Below, one piece after another: positions 31,418 to 41,793 of a stretch of DNA of 57,580 bases. The position numbers were made by a program, and so were the translations under genes. Positions within the stretch are counted from its first letter, which is position 1. The number at the start of each line of letters is the position of its first letter. This DNA comes from Teratosphaeria epicoccoides (taxonomy: Eukaryota > Ascomycota > Dothideomycetes > Mycosphaerellales > Teratosphaeriaceae), in contig JADDMT010000158.1 in NCBI GenBank assembly GCA_021401465.1, forward strand, positions 1 through 57,580, given 5' to 3'. The notes below the pieces were generated by a model. It was not told the DNA's origin. It saw only the letters and a program-made list of their open reading frames with translations, and did no database searches.

Positions 31418-32659
31418 TTACATCGCCATGGCCAAACAACTCTCCCCCTCAGTATGCTCATGATACCTCCTGCACATCCCCGGCCCCATCCAGGGCTTAC
31501 ACCCACTGGCATCATGGCTCAGGCTTGCCACGCCACTAGTATTCGGATCCCCATGCCGCCTCAAACACCCAGCACAAAACGCCTTCTCGCACATCGCACA
31601 CTTATCCACACTCACATGTGGCTTCAGCGTCTCCTTGCACCCCTCACAAGCCCTACTCTGGCTCCAGCTCCTCGGCCGCCACGCCTCAAGACAATGCCGC
31701 TCAATAGCCTCCGGACCAGGCCGTTTCAGCTTAACAACCAGTTCTCGCAGAAACCGCGGATGCCACTCATCCTTATGCGTCTCAAGCAGCCGATCCGTCT
31801 TCTTGTACGCAAACAAGTCCAACACCAGCGTCCTCAACTTCGACCCCTCGGGAATAGAGTCATACAAGATCCAAGTATCGCTCGGCGTCGGCACCGAGTT
31901 CGTCGCCTCCGACAACCGCGCGATCGTGCTGAGGATATGGTTGCTCAACTGCGTCGCAAGCAATCTATCACTCAACGCAAACAAGTCGATCAGCAAAAAG
32001 TACTTCGGCGAGCCCTGATGATTCCGCAGATCTCCATCCGACCGTGCCATCTGCTCCGCATACTGCTGCGTCGCGAAGTGCGCCAGTCTCCCGTTCGCAG
32101 GATCCAGCAGCGTGCCGCCGCCAGCCATGTGATTGCGATAGCCGCCGGCGCTACCGCCCACGACTGCCCAGTCTGGACCATCGTCGAACCTGGCGTGGGG
32201 AGTGGTAAGGGAGCCGGTGTAGAGCCACTGCAGGAACCACTCGAAGGAGTCGGGCTTCTCTTCGGGCAGTTTAACTTGGCTGTCCATGCCCTCGGCAAAT
32301 GTGGAGTTGAGCGCCGCGTCAAAGAAAGGGCTGGCGGCTGTTAGGAGTTCTTTGTGGACCATGAATTTTGTTTTGGGGCGGGTGCGATCAGAGTCGTCGC
32401 CGACGACGACCTCTGCCACGCCGCTGAAGCTTCTGAAGGCCGTGCGGAGGGGCAGACGGCTTGGGCTTCTGCGTGCCCGGCTCCTGGATCGCGACTGCTG
32501 CTGTTGGGTTTGGAGTTGGATTTGTCGACTGGTGCGATCGATGTGCTCTGGAGTCTGCTGCTGCTGGACATCTTGTTGTGTCGACAGGCTAGTTTCCGAG
32601 GCAGTAGGGGATGGCATTTCCAGTACAGGAACGCCGAGCGGCCGGCTTGTGTTGGCCAT
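31418..32659 (-). CDS. BTB/POZ protein with Cys-rich zinc-binding-like tail
   Basis: From ATG 32659 the frame gives 413 aa without introns. The same frame stays open further upstream to about 32860 without another ATG, so an upstream exon is possible. Residues 1-75 are Gln/Ser/Arg-rich. A BTB domain covers about 77-155 (KTKFMVHKELLTAASPFF ... FEWFLQWLYTGSL). A helical region follows, and then a Cys/His-rich tail at about 330-405 (CEGC, CAMC, CAGC, further Cys and a final HEH) that could bind two zinc ions. BTB with such a tail suggests a Cullin-3 adaptor or a protein-interaction role; function not known. It is convergent with TGS1 with only 99 bases between the stop codons. Confidence 0.82.
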   Translation of the reverse strand: MANTSRPLGVPVLEMPSPTASETSLSTQQDVQQQQTPEHIDRTSRQIQLQTQQQQSRSRSRARRSPSRLPLRTAFRSFSGVAEVVVGDDSDRTRPKTKFMVHKELLTAASPFFDAALNSTFAEGMDSQVKLPEEKPDSFEWFLQWLYTGSLTTPHARFDDGPDWAVVGGSAGGYRNHMAGGGTLLDPANGRLAHFATQQYAEQMARSDGDLRNHQGSPKYFLLIDLFALSDRLLATQLSNHILSTIARLSEATNSVPTPSDTWILYDSIPEGSKLRTLVLDLFAYKKTDRLLETHKDEWHPRFLRELVVKLKRPGPEAIERHCLEAWRPRSWSQSRACEGCKETLKPHVSVDKCAMCEKAFCAGCLRRHGDPNTSGVASLSHDASGCKPWMGPGMCRRYHEHTEGESCLAMAM

Positions 32660-33626
32660 CACGTTGACTGAGTGTGCAAGACTACTCGTGGCTGGAAGAT
32701 CGGCTCCGTTGATACTGCTCTGCCTCGTCGCGGCCGGTTGAGGCGGGAGACGACGATGCCACACCGGGGTCAAGAGTGGCGAATCCAGATTGCCTGCCTG
32801 CTCTTCAACGAAGAGTTTGCAGACGATAATGGCAGTGGAGGCTGACCGCTTGCTGCACAATGTATGTCTCTCAAATCAGACCTGCAGTAACGACAGGGAG
32901 TAAGGACGAGACAGCGATGAGACAGAGGAAAACTGCATCATGATAGCTTTGCTTCCTCGTGACCTACTCTGTTGTCTGCTCTTTGTCGCAAGCAGCCACA
33001 AACTCGCAAACTCCATGCGCAGGCCGAAAGCGGACATGCTCGAGCCGTTTACATGCCTTGGGAACGGTCAAAAGCGTACGCAGGCGTATTGCAGATATCG
33101 CTACAGACTGCTTTGCGCTTCCGCTATCTGGACGCATTTTGTGTGCTTGCTCGCCAATTGCGTGTTTGAGTTGTTATCGGGTAAGACGTTGATGTTTGTC
33201 CCGGCGCCAGGGTGCTGCTATGGAATGCGGACGCTACGAAAGGTCTCTTTGCTGACAACCCTTACTACATGCGCAGACCTGGACAAGATTAGCATGCACA
33301 GTAACGAGCACCCGCGCGGCGCACTTGACGTGCAGTCAAGAGATCGCCGTCCTAGTATGTTCTACTACTTCGCTCGTGAAAACTTTGGCGGCGCGGGATA
33401 CAGCTTACCAGCCTACTTCAACAGCGCGGGCTACATGTAGCGAGTCTCCAACGGGAACAGATTCATATTTTTACCAAAAAGCTAGAGCGCCATTGGGGCG
33501 AAGATAGCAGGACGATGCATACCCAAGCGCCGGTCCGGCTGCACTGCCAACGCTCAGCAGCTAGTATCACATCTTACCAATACAACCCATGGCCACCGCG
33601 CCCTGACAGCTATGACCATCTCTTAT
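32660..33626. other. Intergenic, promoter of BTB gene
   Basis: Just under 1 kb. A plus-strand frame of 166 codons starts with an ATG at 32940 and has a hydrophobic N-terminus, but shows no family resemblance and overlaps the presumed BTB promoter, so I do not call it. Confidence 0.4.
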
Positions 33627-35231
33627 TCAACGACCCAGTCCACCTGGACCCGCTCCGCCGCTATTCTTGCTGCTCTCTCCCAGCCTGCTGTACAGCATAT
33701 AGAGCGCCATTTGATTGCACTCCTGCGTACCCGTAATCGTCACCAATCTCTCATTGTTGTTATCCGTCGGCTCATTAATCTTGATGACACTTCCGCTCAA
33801 CTGTCTTATCTCGTTGATCTTAGCCCCACCTTTCCCGATTATGGCGCCAACCATGTCGTTCGGTATGAAGATTTGTTGCGTGATTGGTTGGCCAGGCATG
33901 GTCTGCATTGGCTGCTGCGGTGGCCCGGCGTGGGCTGGGTTCGGTGGACCGCCCGCGTGAGGTGGAAACGGCCCTGCTGGGTGAGGGCCTACCGTGGCGG
34001 CTGGATGTGGTGGCTGTGGGCCGTAGGGGCCTCCTGGGCCAGCGCCGATGGAGGGCGCACGTGGTGAGCCTGCGCCGTAAGGACCTGGTGCATGTGGCTG
34101 TGGTGGACCTTGGCCATATGGCATACCGTAGGGGCCTGACGGTGCACGCTGCGGAGGACCACCCGGATGATTTGGGTGCTTGCGGTACGTGTCAGGGTGG
34201 CCCATCTGGCCGCCTGCATGCTGAGGGACGTATGGCACAACCTGCATACCACCAGGGACGACACCTTGCGGACCACCATGTCTGCTCGCGTAATTCGAGG
34301 CTGCTGGGCCCCCAAAACGGTCTGTGAGTTGCTCGACGAGGGTGCTGCCCACGTAGTACGTAGCAATGTGCACAGCATCTGCAACACCCAGCACGACCAG
34401 CGAGCGTTCGGTGGAAAGAGGCAAGCATGACTCTGATGCATTGAGACGCGCCCCTGAAGCCTCTTGAATCTCCCTGATCCTCACACCTTGCTTGCCGATG
34501 ATCGAGCCAATAAGGATGTGAGGGATGAGCAAGCGAAGCGGATAGGTCTTGCTCTGCGGTGTAGAGGGCTGCTCAAGCGGCTCCTGGTTGAGTGTCCGAA
34601 TAATGAGGCCGAAAGCTTTGGCGACAGCATCGACTGGGCCGCTGACCGTGAGGATACGCTCAACGGCACCCCGATTATACTCGCTGACAGTGCATTTGGC
34701 TCCCGCCATGCGACGGATCTGCGACACGTTCTCACCTCCTTTGCCAATCACGGTCGCCGCCTCCGGGCTTGAGATGATGGCGCGCATGTGAAGCCACTTG
34801 GTCTCGTCCTGGTTATGATATGGTGCGTGTGAGTCTGCTCTTGCGCCATGCTGACCATTAGTCGCTGCCGACTGTCCGCGAGCCGCGCCAGTTGCGGCCA
34901 TTGCAGTAGGCTCTGCGCCATGGAGAGGCGCGTCAGGCACAACAGTGTCGCCCTGCTTGTCCGTCACAACTGGCTCTGTCTTGATGTCGATTGCCGTTGC
35001 CGCCTCTTCGCTCTTGGCCTCGACATTCAGTGCGTCTGCCTGAACGGCATCTGTGCAAGCGCCATCTGTGGCTGTAGCTCCATCAGCAGGTGTACCATCC
35101 TCCTTCAGCACCTTGTCCAGCGCAGGTCGCTTTGCATCGGGCTGATCAGTCGGGCCAGAAGGGGAAGAAGGGTCCTCGAGCGGACGCTTCTGCGTGGCGG
35201 TAGTGGGTGGCTCGGCGGTGGTCTCGGCCAT
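33627..35231 (-). CDS. Triple-KH-domain RNA-binding protein (PCBP/Hek2/Rnc1-like)
   Basis: Intronless frame of 534 aa from ATG 35231. Three KH domains are visible, each with its GxxG loop: KH1 about 145-215 (GKGG), KH2 about 228-302 (GKQG) and KH3 about 450-518 (GKGG). A Pro/Gly/His-rich linker of about 150 residues separates KH2 and KH3, and an Ala/Thr/Glu-rich region with a KRPALDK stretch precedes KH1. Two close KH domains plus a distant third match poly(C)-binding proteins and yeast Pbp2/Hek2 or fission-yeast Rnc1, which bind mRNA and control stability, localisation or translation. The precise orthologue is not determined. Confidence 0.9.
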   Translation of the reverse strand: MAETTAEPPTTATQKRPLEDPSSPSGPTDQPDAKRPALDKVLKEDGTPADGATATDGACTDAVQADALNVEAKSEEAATAIDIKTEPVVTDKQGDTVVPDAPLHGAEPTAMAATGAARGQSAATNGQHGARADSHAPYHNQDETKWLHMRAIISSPEAATVIGKGGENVSQIRRMAGAKCTVSEYNRGAVERILTVSGPVDAVAKAFGLIIRTLNQEPLEQPSTPQSKTYPLRLLIPHILIGSIIGKQGVRIREIQEASGARLNASESCLPLSTERSLVVLGVADAVHIATYYVGSTLVEQLTDRFGGPAASNYASRHGGPQGVVPGGMQVVPYVPQHAGGQMGHPDTYRKHPNHPGGPPQRAPSGPYGMPYGQGPPQPHAPGPYGAGSPRAPSIGAGPGGPYGPQPPHPAATVGPHPAGPFPPHAGGPPNPAHAGPPQQPMQTMPGQPITQQIFIPNDMVGAIIGKGGAKINEIRQLSGSVIKINEPTDNNNERLVTITGTQECNQMALYMLYSRLGESSKNSGGAGPGGLGR

Positions 35232-36090
35232 GGTGAGGTACGTGCGGTGGAGTGTGGGTGTAATTGAAATATGATGCCTACACTCGCTCTTGCTTGATAC
35301 AGGTCGTGTTTCCAATGCAATTGGTTGATTCCGCTGCTGTCTGGTCTAGCTACCGCTCGAGTCAAGGAAAGCTTGCTGGAGGGCAGTCGGGCGCGTCGAA
35401 GTGCAGGCAGAACACGCGAGTGTGCGGGCAAGGGAGCTTGCTGGGGAGGTGTGCCCAAAGGCGGAGTCTAGTGTTGTGCTTGGAAGAAGTGTTGGGTGGT
35501 GTGAGTGCTCGGCGGGAGCGGATTAGAGGCTTCAAGCAAATGAGGGTGAGAGGAGGTGTGTGTCGCGGTATGCAAGAGTCGGGGTGGGCGGGTGAGCGTG
35601 TGAGCGTGTGAGCGCGTGATTTGGTGGTAATGCTGGGAGGAGGAGGAGGAGGAGGTGGTGGTGGTGGTCATGAATCAGGCGTGAAGAGACCAATCACTCC
35701 TGCTCTTGTCGTCTGTCTGCTTGTACCTAGCCTGAGCCTCCTGCGTTTATTGACCCCCTATTGCTGTGGAAGTAGCGTCGAACTTCTCGGGAGCGAAGGA
35801 GTCAAGATACTGGAGGAAAGTTGGTGGGAGGAAGGAGCTTATTAGACTTGCAAAGCAAATGAACCAAGAACTTGGAAATGTGAGGAGTTGGACATAAATC
35901 GTGGCCACCTGCGCAGGGGATCGTGACTGCCTCTCTGGAGGTATTGCTCCATCACGCTAAGCATATTACATCTGCCGAGACAATGTCGAGATATCGTAAG
36001 ATTGAGTCATGAGAAATCAAAGGACGTCGTCGCATCAACAACTTCTTCTTCCACCACCTCTCCGGTTTGCCCTCGCGCTCGACGCCCAGC
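35232..36090. other. Promoter/5' UTR of KH gene and 3' UTR of next gene
   Basis: 860 bases. It includes a purine microsatellite at 35636-35669 (GGA then GGT units on the plus strand, so CCT/ACC in the KH transcript direction) and further G-rich sequence at 35400-35620. No gene is supported. Confidence 0.5.
35636..35669. repeat. (GGA)n(GGT)n microsatellite
   Basis: A run of GGA triplets passing into GGT triplets, about 400 bases upstream of the KH-protein start codon on its non-template side. It would be a pyrimidine-rich tract if transcribed in the 5' UTR. Confidence 0.85.
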
Positions 36091-37720
36091 TCAGCCAGGC
36101 CTTCCCCCGCTGAACCAATTCCACCAATGTGAATCCTCGCCATCGTGTCCATCGTATGGGTCTCCGTAGCCGTAGCCGTAGCCGTAGCCGTAGCCTCCAG
36201 ATCCAGATCCTCCCTCAGCTCCGTGTCCACCGTACCCTCCACTTGGCACCGGCCACGGCGTATTGCTAGCGCCCACGGTCTCACAGGGAGTTGTACCTGT
36301 CAGAGGGAAGCCACTGAACCCCGAAGACGGTGCACTTCCTGTCACAGGTCCACGACTGACTCCAGGATCGCCCGACGATACTGCTGCCGATGCTGTGGTT
36401 GAGGAAGTGCCATACCCGTACGGACCACCGGAGTATGGCGCTGATCCAAAGCTGGCGCCAGAAGCCAAACTCGTCAGCACACCCGTGGGCCGGATTGAGG
36501 ATGAGGTATTGATTGCGCTGATTGGAGCGATCGAGAACCCGCTCGATGCAGGTAAGCTCGTCCCACTAGGCAAGATCGTGGAATTGGAAGTCAGCACTGG
36601 TCCTACCGAGACACCAGAGCCGACAAATGGCTGGTATGGAGGCCAAGAGCCGTAAGTCGTCGGGGAAAAACCTGTGCTACCGGGGATCGGAGTTGGATTA
36701 GTGCTGCTGACGCGTGTCGGGCTAAGAGGAAGCCCAATGCTTCCCCATCCTCCCGTCGGACTTGGTACGTAATCAGAACCTGTACCAGAAGGTGCTGTAC
36801 CTGAGCCAGGTGCCAATGAGCCGGTCCTGTTCACGAAGGATGTGCTAATAGAGGTCGGGTTCGAAGCTGTGATGGGACCGACAGATGCCGACCCAGGATA
36901 CGTGGTCCCCGTTGGTGGAGTTGCGCTGATGCCAGACGCCGTTGAATAAGTGCCAGTCCTGTTGTCGCTTGGCGTCGTTGGGTAAGAATGCGACGAAGAA
37001 TTGCTGGTGAACGGGTAACTTGAGCTTAGTATGCTGCCTGAGGGCGGGGATGGTCCTGTGGGATAGGAAGACGTGCTGTTATCGCCGGCCACGGGGCCCA
37101 CAGGACTTGAGCCGGGCCCACTCCCAGGTGGTGCACTTGAGCCAGCCGTTGGTGTCGTGTCATATGTCCAGGTCTTGTTGGCATCCGAAGGAGAATAAGC
37201 AGAAGTTGGATCGGTTGCTGTCATTGGCCTAACGAGCGAGGAGGAATAGCCAGTCCCTGTGCCTGGAACAGAAGTTGAATTCCTGTGCGTCACTGTGCTG
37301 GTGCTCGTCAAGGTGATCGTGACAATGCTGCGAGAGGTCGCCGAGCCGCTGAAGGGACCTGTGGGACCAATGCTGCTGGAGTTCGAAGTGGTTGGAGATG
37401 TGGAGATAGATGGAGGCACCGGACCTGATACTGGCGCAGTAGACGTAAGTGTAATCGTAGATGTCGGCGATGATGATGAGCTGGAATCGGTTGCTGGAAT
37501 TGGAGAGCCATCGGTCGAAGAAGTGCTCGAGCTCAATGCCGGCGGTCCGTAAGAGTAGCCTCCTCCGTAGCCATACTGTCTTTTCTCGACCTTGTCGTTC
37601 TTTACTATTACCAGTCAGTCCACCTATCCACATCTGCGTGGTGCAGTGCATACCAGGGATCGGTTCAGCGAGAGCAACGGCCAGCAGGCCAGTGAACGAC
37701 AACACTATGAAGCCCCTCAT
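36091..37720 (-). CDS. Secreted Ser/Thr/Pro/Gly-rich protein with Kex2 site
   Basis: Exons 37720-37654 and 37604-36091, with a 49-bp intron (GTATGC...AATAG), encode 526 aa. Exon 1 is a clear signal peptide (MRGFIVLSFTGLLAVALA). The mature start is followed by a dibasic Lys30-Arg31 in VEKR, a Kex2-type site, before a QYGYGGGYSYGPP segment. The body is low-complexity Ser/Thr/Pro/Gly with many NxS/T sites (for example NSTSS, NRTG), as expected of a heavily O-mannosylated wall or matrix protein. The C-terminus has GYGYGYGYG, encoded by five tandem six-base units, then a charged/Trp-rich end (DSHWWNWFSG). I see no C-terminal hydrophobic stretch for a GPI anchor, so it is probably secreted or wall-trapped. 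Confidence 0.78.
36164..36193. repeat. Five tandem CCGTAG units in coding sequence
   Basis: Perfect six-base repeat (five copies) that encodes the Gly-Tyr array near the C-terminus of the secreted protein on the minus strand. Slippage would change the repeat number in steps of two residues without breaking the frame. Confidence 0.9.
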
Positions 37721-39477
37721 TATGCCTGTTGTTTGTTCCGAGGCCAATGGGAGACGAACACGATGACCCTCGGACTACCCGCAACACAAGACAAGAACGA
37801 GCATCCGATACTCAACGAGTGGAAAGCTGTGGTCATCCAGAGCAGATGGCTATACCGTCATCCAGTCTTATACACCTCAAAGGACCAAGATCACTTCCAC
37901 CAGACTCTAGCACTAGCACATACAAGCCCGATCTGACTGACACGAACCCACCTTGCGCACAGCCTGCCGAACACCTTTTACATCTTTACAAATGCAGGTA
38001 CCATATGCATGGGACGGGTACCTGACAGAAATCAGACGGCTTGCAGCAACTGGACTGTGTCCTGACCAGTAGGCTGCACATTCAGTAGTCATGCCCACAA
38101 GCGATGCGTAGGTGAGACCCACGGCGCAAGGCACTGAAAGTCAATTCTTTGTCGCTGATAACAAGGCTGTGTATCGCGCATATCAAGTGGCTAGGCACAT
38201 TGTCTCGTGACTCTTGGCCTGTGGTGGTGGATAATTGGTGATAGCTTGCAGGAGGGCCAGATGTGCGTGATTCCGCCCGTCAGGTCCATCTGAGGTTCGA
38301 TAGATTGTGCCTCGCTTGTGACAACCTGCTTGCAGGCTGTGGTGCAGCATACAGTCGTTGCCCATACGCAAAGCACCTATCCGTCCGGTGCCGTGTGACT
38401 GGTTTATGCTCATACTGCAGTCATTTTTATCTCTTCTGTGAGCCAGATTCCGCGCTTCATGTGGCATGGAAAGGATTCAGGCAGGCCGGTGAGCAGACTG
38501 GCGCAATGCAGGATGCTGCTGCCTTGGTGAAAACGTGCATTGCTTTTTGTCTCCTGTTTCAAATGTCAAGGACCTCGCGGCTTGTCATCAATCGAAGGTA
38601 CGGTCGGATGTTGCACCAGGCAGGGGCATGACATGTTGTGCAACCGGACGACCGCGTCTTTGCCCTTTGATCTTCGTAGCCGCGGATGACACATATTTTG
38701 CAAACGGCGACCTTGTCCAGACCTGACGGACCACAAGTCCAACAAGGCACAAGTCAGATACTGAATCTGTTTCGTACTAACACAACCAGAATGGTGAGGG
38801 GACTGATAACGTTGGCCGGTCCACAATCGAGGCTTGCGCCTGTCTAATGAGCCACGGCGTAGTTGGTAGTCTTCGAGCGCATGGCTAGCGTTGATCGTGG
38901 CTGCCAACGGTCCTCGTGTTTGCTGACCTCCTTTGACATACAAACAAGGTGCACATCGTTCCGAGGACCTAGATACACACTGCCCAGATGCAGCGTCTGA
39001 TGCAGATCAAAGAGACACGACTTCATGATCTTCGCTCAGCTATCTGTGCATCCCGAGTCACTGAAAAGCTTTCTGTGGCCTTGCGCTCCAGTGCGGCATC
39101 GGGTGCAGCCCAGGAAGCCCGGCGACGCTGTCCGCTCGGCTACCTGCGTTGGACAAACGTCGATACTACGACTGACTCTATTTCTGCAGCGCTTTCTCAA
39201 TGAGGATGAACCGTGATCGACGCTGTGAAAGCACGAAGTCCGCGAAAGCTCCTGAATGGTCAACCGGCAGTTGGTGGCAGCTAGCGCGGGTCGCGCTGAC
39301 AAAGTCTGCGGAAGCTCGAAATCCGGCCCGTGCAAGGCAGATTGCATGTGGATGGCTCAAACGCCTCGGTAAGGACTCTGCCATTACACCTCTCGCCCTT
39401 ATTGGCCTGATACCTGACAGGTGTAATGTGATGATAGCTCTCAGGTATTGGTGTGACAGTTTCGAATCCCTTTGAAT
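37721..39477. other. Intergenic, no supported gene
   Basis: 1.76 kb. Several overlapping frames of 60-125 codons on both strands show no domain, no repeated family pattern and no convincing splice structure. I see no tRNA. Confidence 0.45.
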
Positions 39478-41089
39478 TCACGTTTCGCCATTGTCATCGG
39501 CAAATGGGCTGCGCTCTCCTTCTTGAGCATCATCTAACCCTGACACAGAAACCGACGAATCCTCTGGCACCTGCAAGGTTCCGTTAGTGGTACCATTGGC
39601 CTTCTTCTTCTTCCTCCTCCTTGGGGCTGGCACGCTGGGTCTCTCCTTGGTGACCTTTGCAGAGACCTCGTCAACACTCAAGGTACTCTCGCTGGCACCA
39701 ATCAAAGACATGCCGAGAATCTTTTTCGCCACTTCTGCCTCTTTTGGCGCGACCTCCGCCAGCTTGCGATTGATCTCTTCGTCGTACTCGTCGCCCTCGT
39801 CGCGAAGCCACTCGATTTCCTTGCATCGTATAACGAGCCTGATGACAGTCTCGTCGACAGGCGCAAAGTGCGCTGTGGAACTATTGACGAGAAGATGTAA
39901 AAGCTTTCGCAGCTCATCACGCTTGTAATTGCTGTCCTGCCGAGCCAGTTGCGTGTTCTTCAACAATGGGCATAGCACTCGGAGGTAGGTATGTCGCAAT
40001 GCTCGCTGACCTTCCCTTTCTTCGTCACTCTTTCCAATGCTTGGATCCAGATCCAAGAGGTTCCGTATGATTACATCGACCAGGACATGCAAATCGTTAG
40101 TGTAGAAGTACTCGTAGGTGGAGGGCGTCGTGAACAGAAGATATAACAGTTTCAAGATCAGAAGCTGAGGTCCCAATGCTGACTCTCTATTCAACAGGAG
40201 AATCAGGTTCTCGCCAAAAGTTCGGTACGAAGGTCCGTGACTGGAAAGCAGCTTCAAGATACGGTTTGTGATGGGCCCATGCCTGGCGTGCGGCGACGGA
40301 GGTGCACTCGCAAGGCACATGTACTGTTCATTGAGAACAAGTAATACCCGGATAAGATGATAGTGGTAGGGGTCCTCAGCATCATCCGAGAGTTCCTCGA
40401 TCAGCTGCAACAGGTACAGGATGAAGCTGTCATCGACGGTCATTAGGTCATCGCGGTCCAGCTTCTGTATCCTGGACATTTCGAAGAGCAGCTCCAAAAG
40501 AAGGCGATGCAGGCCGGTTTCATCATCAGTCCTGTTCCGAATGAGCTCTACCAAGCGTGGGAACGCGCCCTCTGTCTGCATCATTTCGAAAGCCGCTTCG
40601 GTGGTCCGGCCGTCGAAGAGCAGTATGGCAGCTGCCAGATGAAGCGTGTCCGACTCGTCTTCCTGAGGCTTGGTCAACATAGCGCGAAGGTGGCTTGACC
40701 GATTGATGCACACCTCAAGCAGGCAATATAAGAATTGCCGGCGCACATAGTCCTGATTGGCCTGGAAGACTGGCGCATCCAGCACCTTATAGGAGCATCT
40801 AGCAATGTCATATTCCGATGGGAGATAATCGTCTTCCCATGCCATTAGCCGGCTTTCCCTCCCGTCATTGCGACTGAGTTGGGCATACTTTTGTGCTTGG
40901 TGATGAAGGCCAGGAAAGATCGCAGAGTGTCGTCTATGAGCTCGTGGGAGTCGCTCGGCGCATTGAGAATGTCCTCGAGTCCTACACGTACAAAGCATTA
41001 GCTGATGCGGACGCTGTGTGATGGATACGGCCACATCTACCTGACCAGAACTGGGTCTCGTTCTCGAGGTTGTGGGAAACTTCATCCAT
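39478..41089 (-). CDS. Ldb17/Dip1/SPIN90-family Arp2/3 regulator
   Basis: Exons 41089-41041, 40981-40889, 40832-40714 and 40662-39478, with introns of 59, 56 and 51 bp, encode 481 aa. The start was moved to ATG 41089 (MDEVSHNLENETQFW), which alone keeps phase through intron 1; an ATG at 41085 is out of frame. The helical Leu-rich domain of SPIN90/Dip1/Ldb17 (DUF2013) runs about 100-390 and includes LHLAAAILLFDGR, LLLELLFEMSRIQ, HYHLIRVLLVLNEQYM and YLRVLCPLLKNTQL. Fission-yeast Dip1 activates Arp2/3 complex to make linear seed filaments at endocytic sites. The C-terminus has a KKKKANG basic patch and an acidic end. Intron 3 is stop-free and a multiple of three. Confidence 0.87.
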
Positions 41090-41793
41090 CCTTCCGCTGG
41101 CTTACCAGGCGCCAGCGCAGGTCAAGCACTCTCGCACATGCATGCCTGCACGCCGCTGCGCGTGCCTGCACTCTTGGAATGAACAAAATCTTGGCAGCGT
41201 AAGGTAGCTCGATGTCGGCGGCCGCAGCAGTGAGAGCTGGCGTGGGCAGCACGCGATCCTTGGATGAACCCCGCCACGAAATCCCGCCAAGAAAGTCTGT
41301 CCTTGGTCGTAGCTGCCTCTGGGCATATCCTCTTGCGACATCACATTATCATTCACATCATTATTATTGTGACACCAACCTCGCCGAGGGCCATTTGTCC
41401 GGTTCTAGTCGCTGGAGACATCTGATACCACGGCATAATTGTGAGGTGCTGATGTTACCCGTATCATTGCTTCATCAGCACGCAGCGGTTTTCACCTTGT
41501 TTTCAATACAGACTAGATATACAGAGCTATATGGTGACGAATACCCACAAATCTATGGCATGTCGCGACCCAAGTGCTGCGCCCTCGGAACGCCTCATGT
41601 GCGCCTCGCCGAACCTTGCGCCGTGATAGCTTCCGAAAACATGCCCCGTAAAATGCTCATCACGTTCGTATCCCATAGTTGAGATGGCTCGACGCTGGAC
41701 CGCCTTGGGCACGGAGCACAAAACAACCTCCGAAGATTGTTCACCCCAAACCCGCGTGGATGTAAGCTGAAAATTGTATGCTGGCTAGCTCGA
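41090..41793. other. Intergenic between Ldb17-type gene and transporter
   Basis: 700 bases with the Ldb17-family promoter and the transporter 3' UTR. No supported gene. Confidence 0.45.

Noticed and set aside
32940..33440. 166-codon plus-strand frame with hydrophobic start
   Set aside because: No resemblance to any family. It overlaps the likely BTB promoter, and the hydrophobic start is short and followed by basic, Cys-rich sequence without pattern.
39450..39475. TTTCGAATCCC resembling a tRNA T-loop
   Set aside because: No acceptor or anticodon stem can be folded with the upstream sequence.
41083..41085. ATG giving a long open start for the Ldb17-type gene
   Set aside because: Reads through intron 1 in a different phase. 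The ATG at 41089 with splicing restores the conserved protein.
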